Origin: Flavobacteriales bacterium UBA1937
GTDB taxonomy: Bacteria; Bacteroidota; Bacteroidia; Flavobacteriales; Weeksellaceae
Direction of reading: 5' to 3'
DNA length: 15,119 bases
NCBI GenBank assembly: GCA_002337005.1
Contig: DDFD01000077.1
Span: forward strand, 1 to 15,119
Shown here one piece after another: positions 14,064 to 15,119 of this stretch (positions are counted from its first letter, which is position 1; the number at the start of each line of letters is the position of its first letter). The notes beneath the pieces are model-generated. The model was not told the DNA's origin and did not search any database. It saw only the letters and a list, made by a program, of their open reading frames with translations. Made by a program: the position numbers and the translations under genes.

Positions 14064-14855
14064 ATGAAGAAATTATTTTTTAAAATATTGTTCATAAGTT
14101 TCTTGCAATCATTTTTTGTAAGTGAAGCTCAGATTTCTCAATTATTCAGAAATAAAGACAGACAAGAAAGATCAGAAGGAGTTGACAATAATACTTATAG
14201 CTGGGGATTTTTCCTTAATATGAATAATTTTGATTATAAAATAGTTCTTAATCCTAAGTACGGTATTTACAATAAGCAGAATTTAGTATTGTCTAAACCT
14301 ACTTATAGTTTCGGAGCAGGTTTTATTGGTAAAATGAGACTTAACGATAATTTTGATTTAAGAGTGGAACCAGGTTTACAATTTGTAGAAAGAGAGTTTA
14401 CTTTTAAAACTCAAGGTAACGATCAATATGCTACTGATGCTGTTAATCCTTTTACACCTTTAGTCTTATCAAAAACAGATACTATTAGAAGAGTAAAAGC
14501 TACCTATGTAGATATACCAGTTTTGTTAGAATTTCATGGAGATAGATGGTACAATTCTAGACCTTATGCAGCAGCAGGTATAAATTATATGGTTAATTTA
14601 CAATCTAATGCAAAAGCTTCAGATGATAATCAACAAGGTATTTTTAGAAGCACTACTCATAATTTTGCTTGGAGTGCAGAAATAGGTATACAGTTTTATT
14701 TTTCCAAAGTTAAATTTACTCCAGCTTTTAGAGGTACTTTTATGTTTAACAATGAATTGGTGGCAGATAATCAAGGAACTCCGCCTTATTGGGCAGCTGC
14801 AATGAGTACAATGCAAACAAGAGCATTAATGTTTGTGTTGAAATTTGAGCAATAA
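14064..14855 (+). CDS. porT: PorT family protein (type IX secretion-associated outer membrane beta-barrel)
   Basis: PorT (SprT in gliding flavobacteria) is an outer membrane barrel needed for type IX secretion and gliding in Bacteroidota. Seen: a signal peptide (residues 1-22, cleavage in SEA|Q), SWGFFLNMNNFDYKI at about 47-61, a series of amphipathic beta strands (YSFGAGFIGKMRL, LRVEPGLQF, ATYVDIPVLLEF, PYAAAGINYMV, FAWSAEIGIQFYF), and an aromatic C-terminal strand (ALMFVLKFEQ). The length of 263 residues and the position directly after menG agree with porT loci of this phylum as I recall them. General porin-family (OmpA-barrel) proteins look similar, so the T9SS role rests partly on the SWGFFLN motif and context. 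A terminator follows. Confidence 0.85.
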   Translation: MKKLFFKILFISFLQSFFVSEAQISQLFRNKDRQERSEGVDNNTYSWGFFLNMNNFDYKIVLNPKYGIYNKQNLVLSKPTYSFGAGFIGKMRLNDNFDLRVEPGLQFVEREFTFKTQGNDQYATDAVNPFTPLVLSKTDTIRRVKATYVDIPVLLEFHGDRWYNSRPYAAAGINYMVNLQSNAKASDDNQQGIFRSTTHNFAWSAEIGIQFYFSKVKFTPAFRGTFMFNNELVADNQGTPPYWAAAMSTMQTRALMFVLKFEQ

Positions 14856-14878
14856 ATTTATATAAATAAATGATTTTT

Positions 14879-14905
14879 AGAAGATTCCGTTGAATCTTCT
14901 TTTTT
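14879..14905 (+). terminator. Intrinsic terminator after porT
   Basis: The stem AGAAGATTC (14879-14887) pairs with GAATCTTCT (14892-14900) around the loop CGTT, and a T-run follows (14900-14905). It lies 24 bases after the porT stop. Confidence 0.85.
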
Positions 14906-14929
14906 ATTTAAAGAAAAACTTTAAATAAA
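14903..14929. repeat. AT-rich perfect inverted repeat overlapping the terminator tail
   Basis: TTTATTTAAAG (14903-14913) and CTTTAAATAAA (14919-14929) are exact reverse complements around an A5 loop. It begins in the T-run of the porT terminator and ends 17 bases before a TTTG element of the next gene. It may be an operator or a second stem-loop. Confidence 0.5.
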
Positions 14930-14946
14930 CCTTAAATTTCTGTTTA

Positions 14947-14972
14947 TTTGAATAATTTTTTTTATATTTTTG
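14947..14972 (+). promoter_or_regulatory. Putative promoter of the coiled-coil protein gene
   Basis: TATTTTTG at 14965-14972 fully matches the -7 pattern TAnnTTTG and would start transcription about 17 bases before the ATG at 14996. The nearest TTTG (14947-14950) is only 14 bases upstream, shorter than the usual 17-23, so the -33 part is doubtful. Confidence 0.45.
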
Positions 14973-14995
14973 CAATAGTTAGAACAAACACCTGA

Positions 14996-15119
14996 ATGCT
15001 TAAAGAATTAGAAACCAATTTTTCTTTGCTCGAAAAAAAGATTGAAGAGGTGAGAAAAAACCAAAAAGATCTTTTAGAAAAGTATGCAATTCTGGCTGAT
15101 GATTATAATCAATTAAAAG
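14996..15119 (+). CDS. Small coiled-coil protein, N-terminal part (runs off the window)
   Basis: The frame from ATG 14996 is open to the window end and gives 41 residues beginning MLKELETNFSLLEKKIEEVR. The heptad spacing of Leu/Ile and the many Glu/Lys residues indicate a continuous coiled coil with no signal peptide. In flavobacteria a short coiled-coil gene of this look often precedes zapA, which would make it a cell-division accessory protein, but that rests on memory and the downstream gene is not visible. A terminator before it and a putative promoter support it as the start of a new transcript. Confidence 0.72.
   Translation, partial: MLKELETNFSLLEKKIEEVRKNQKDLLEKYAILADDYNQLK

Noticed and set aside
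1..15119. Mobile elements, CRISPR arrays, tRNA or rRNA genes
   Set aside because: No transposase, spaced repeat array, or cloverleaf/rRNA-like stretch was seen; composition and gene types are uniform along the window.

Overview
The window looks like chromosome of a Bacteroidota member, most likely class Flavobacteriia and near the Chryseobacterium/Cloacibacterium group. The reasons are the low GC content, several matches to the Bacteroidota promoter pattern (TTTG ... TAnnTTTG), the scarcity of Shine-Dalgarno sequences, a PorT-type type IX secretion gene next to menG/ubiE, an SDR-type threonine dehydrogenase strongly resembling the Flavobacterium enzyme, and a flavobacterial carotenoid gene set. 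The genus assignment is inference. No mobile elements, RNA genes or CRISPR arrays are visible.

Bases 1-6557 form one co-directional, tightly packed block on the + strand: the 3' part of a GTP cyclohydrolase II gene, crtI, crtB, a small secreted protein of unknown function, crtZ, a fused two-domain lycopene cyclase, a SRPBCC-fold protein and an SDR-DUF2867 protein. The recognised enzymes would convert GGPP to phytoene, lycopene, beta-carotene and zeaxanthin. GGPP synthase (crtE) and the ketolase (crtW) are not in the window. The cyclohydrolase feeds riboflavin/FAD synthesis and CrtI is a FAD enzyme, so sharing a transcript would make sense. The least explained parts are the small secreted protein between crtB and crtZ and the translationally coupled SRPBCC/SDR-DUF2867 pair at the 3' end.

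Bases 6604-9434 hold a periplasmic gamma-glutamyltransferase on the - strand and, divergently, an L-threonine 3-dehydrogenase with a clear promoter. After it come an AT-rich inverted repeat and a good intrinsic terminator (9474-9569). Only 5 bases after the terminator's T-rich tail begins a NodB-like (polysaccharide deacetylase) protein whose metal-binding and catalytic residues appear to be lost.

Bases 10339-12623 hold a - strand two-gene operon: a ketoacyl-ACP synthase III-like enzyme and a membrane-anchored metallophosphoesterase, overlapping by one base. A divergent promoter region (12624-12733) separates them from a + strand group: a single-pass membrane protein of unknown function, the menaquinone methyltransferase MenG/UbiE, and PorT. 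A terminator follows PorT, then a putative promoter and the start of a coiled-coil protein cut by the window end.

Every gap without a gene is shorter than 180 bases. The two convergent junctions (6558-6603 and 10331-10338) show no terminator hairpin.
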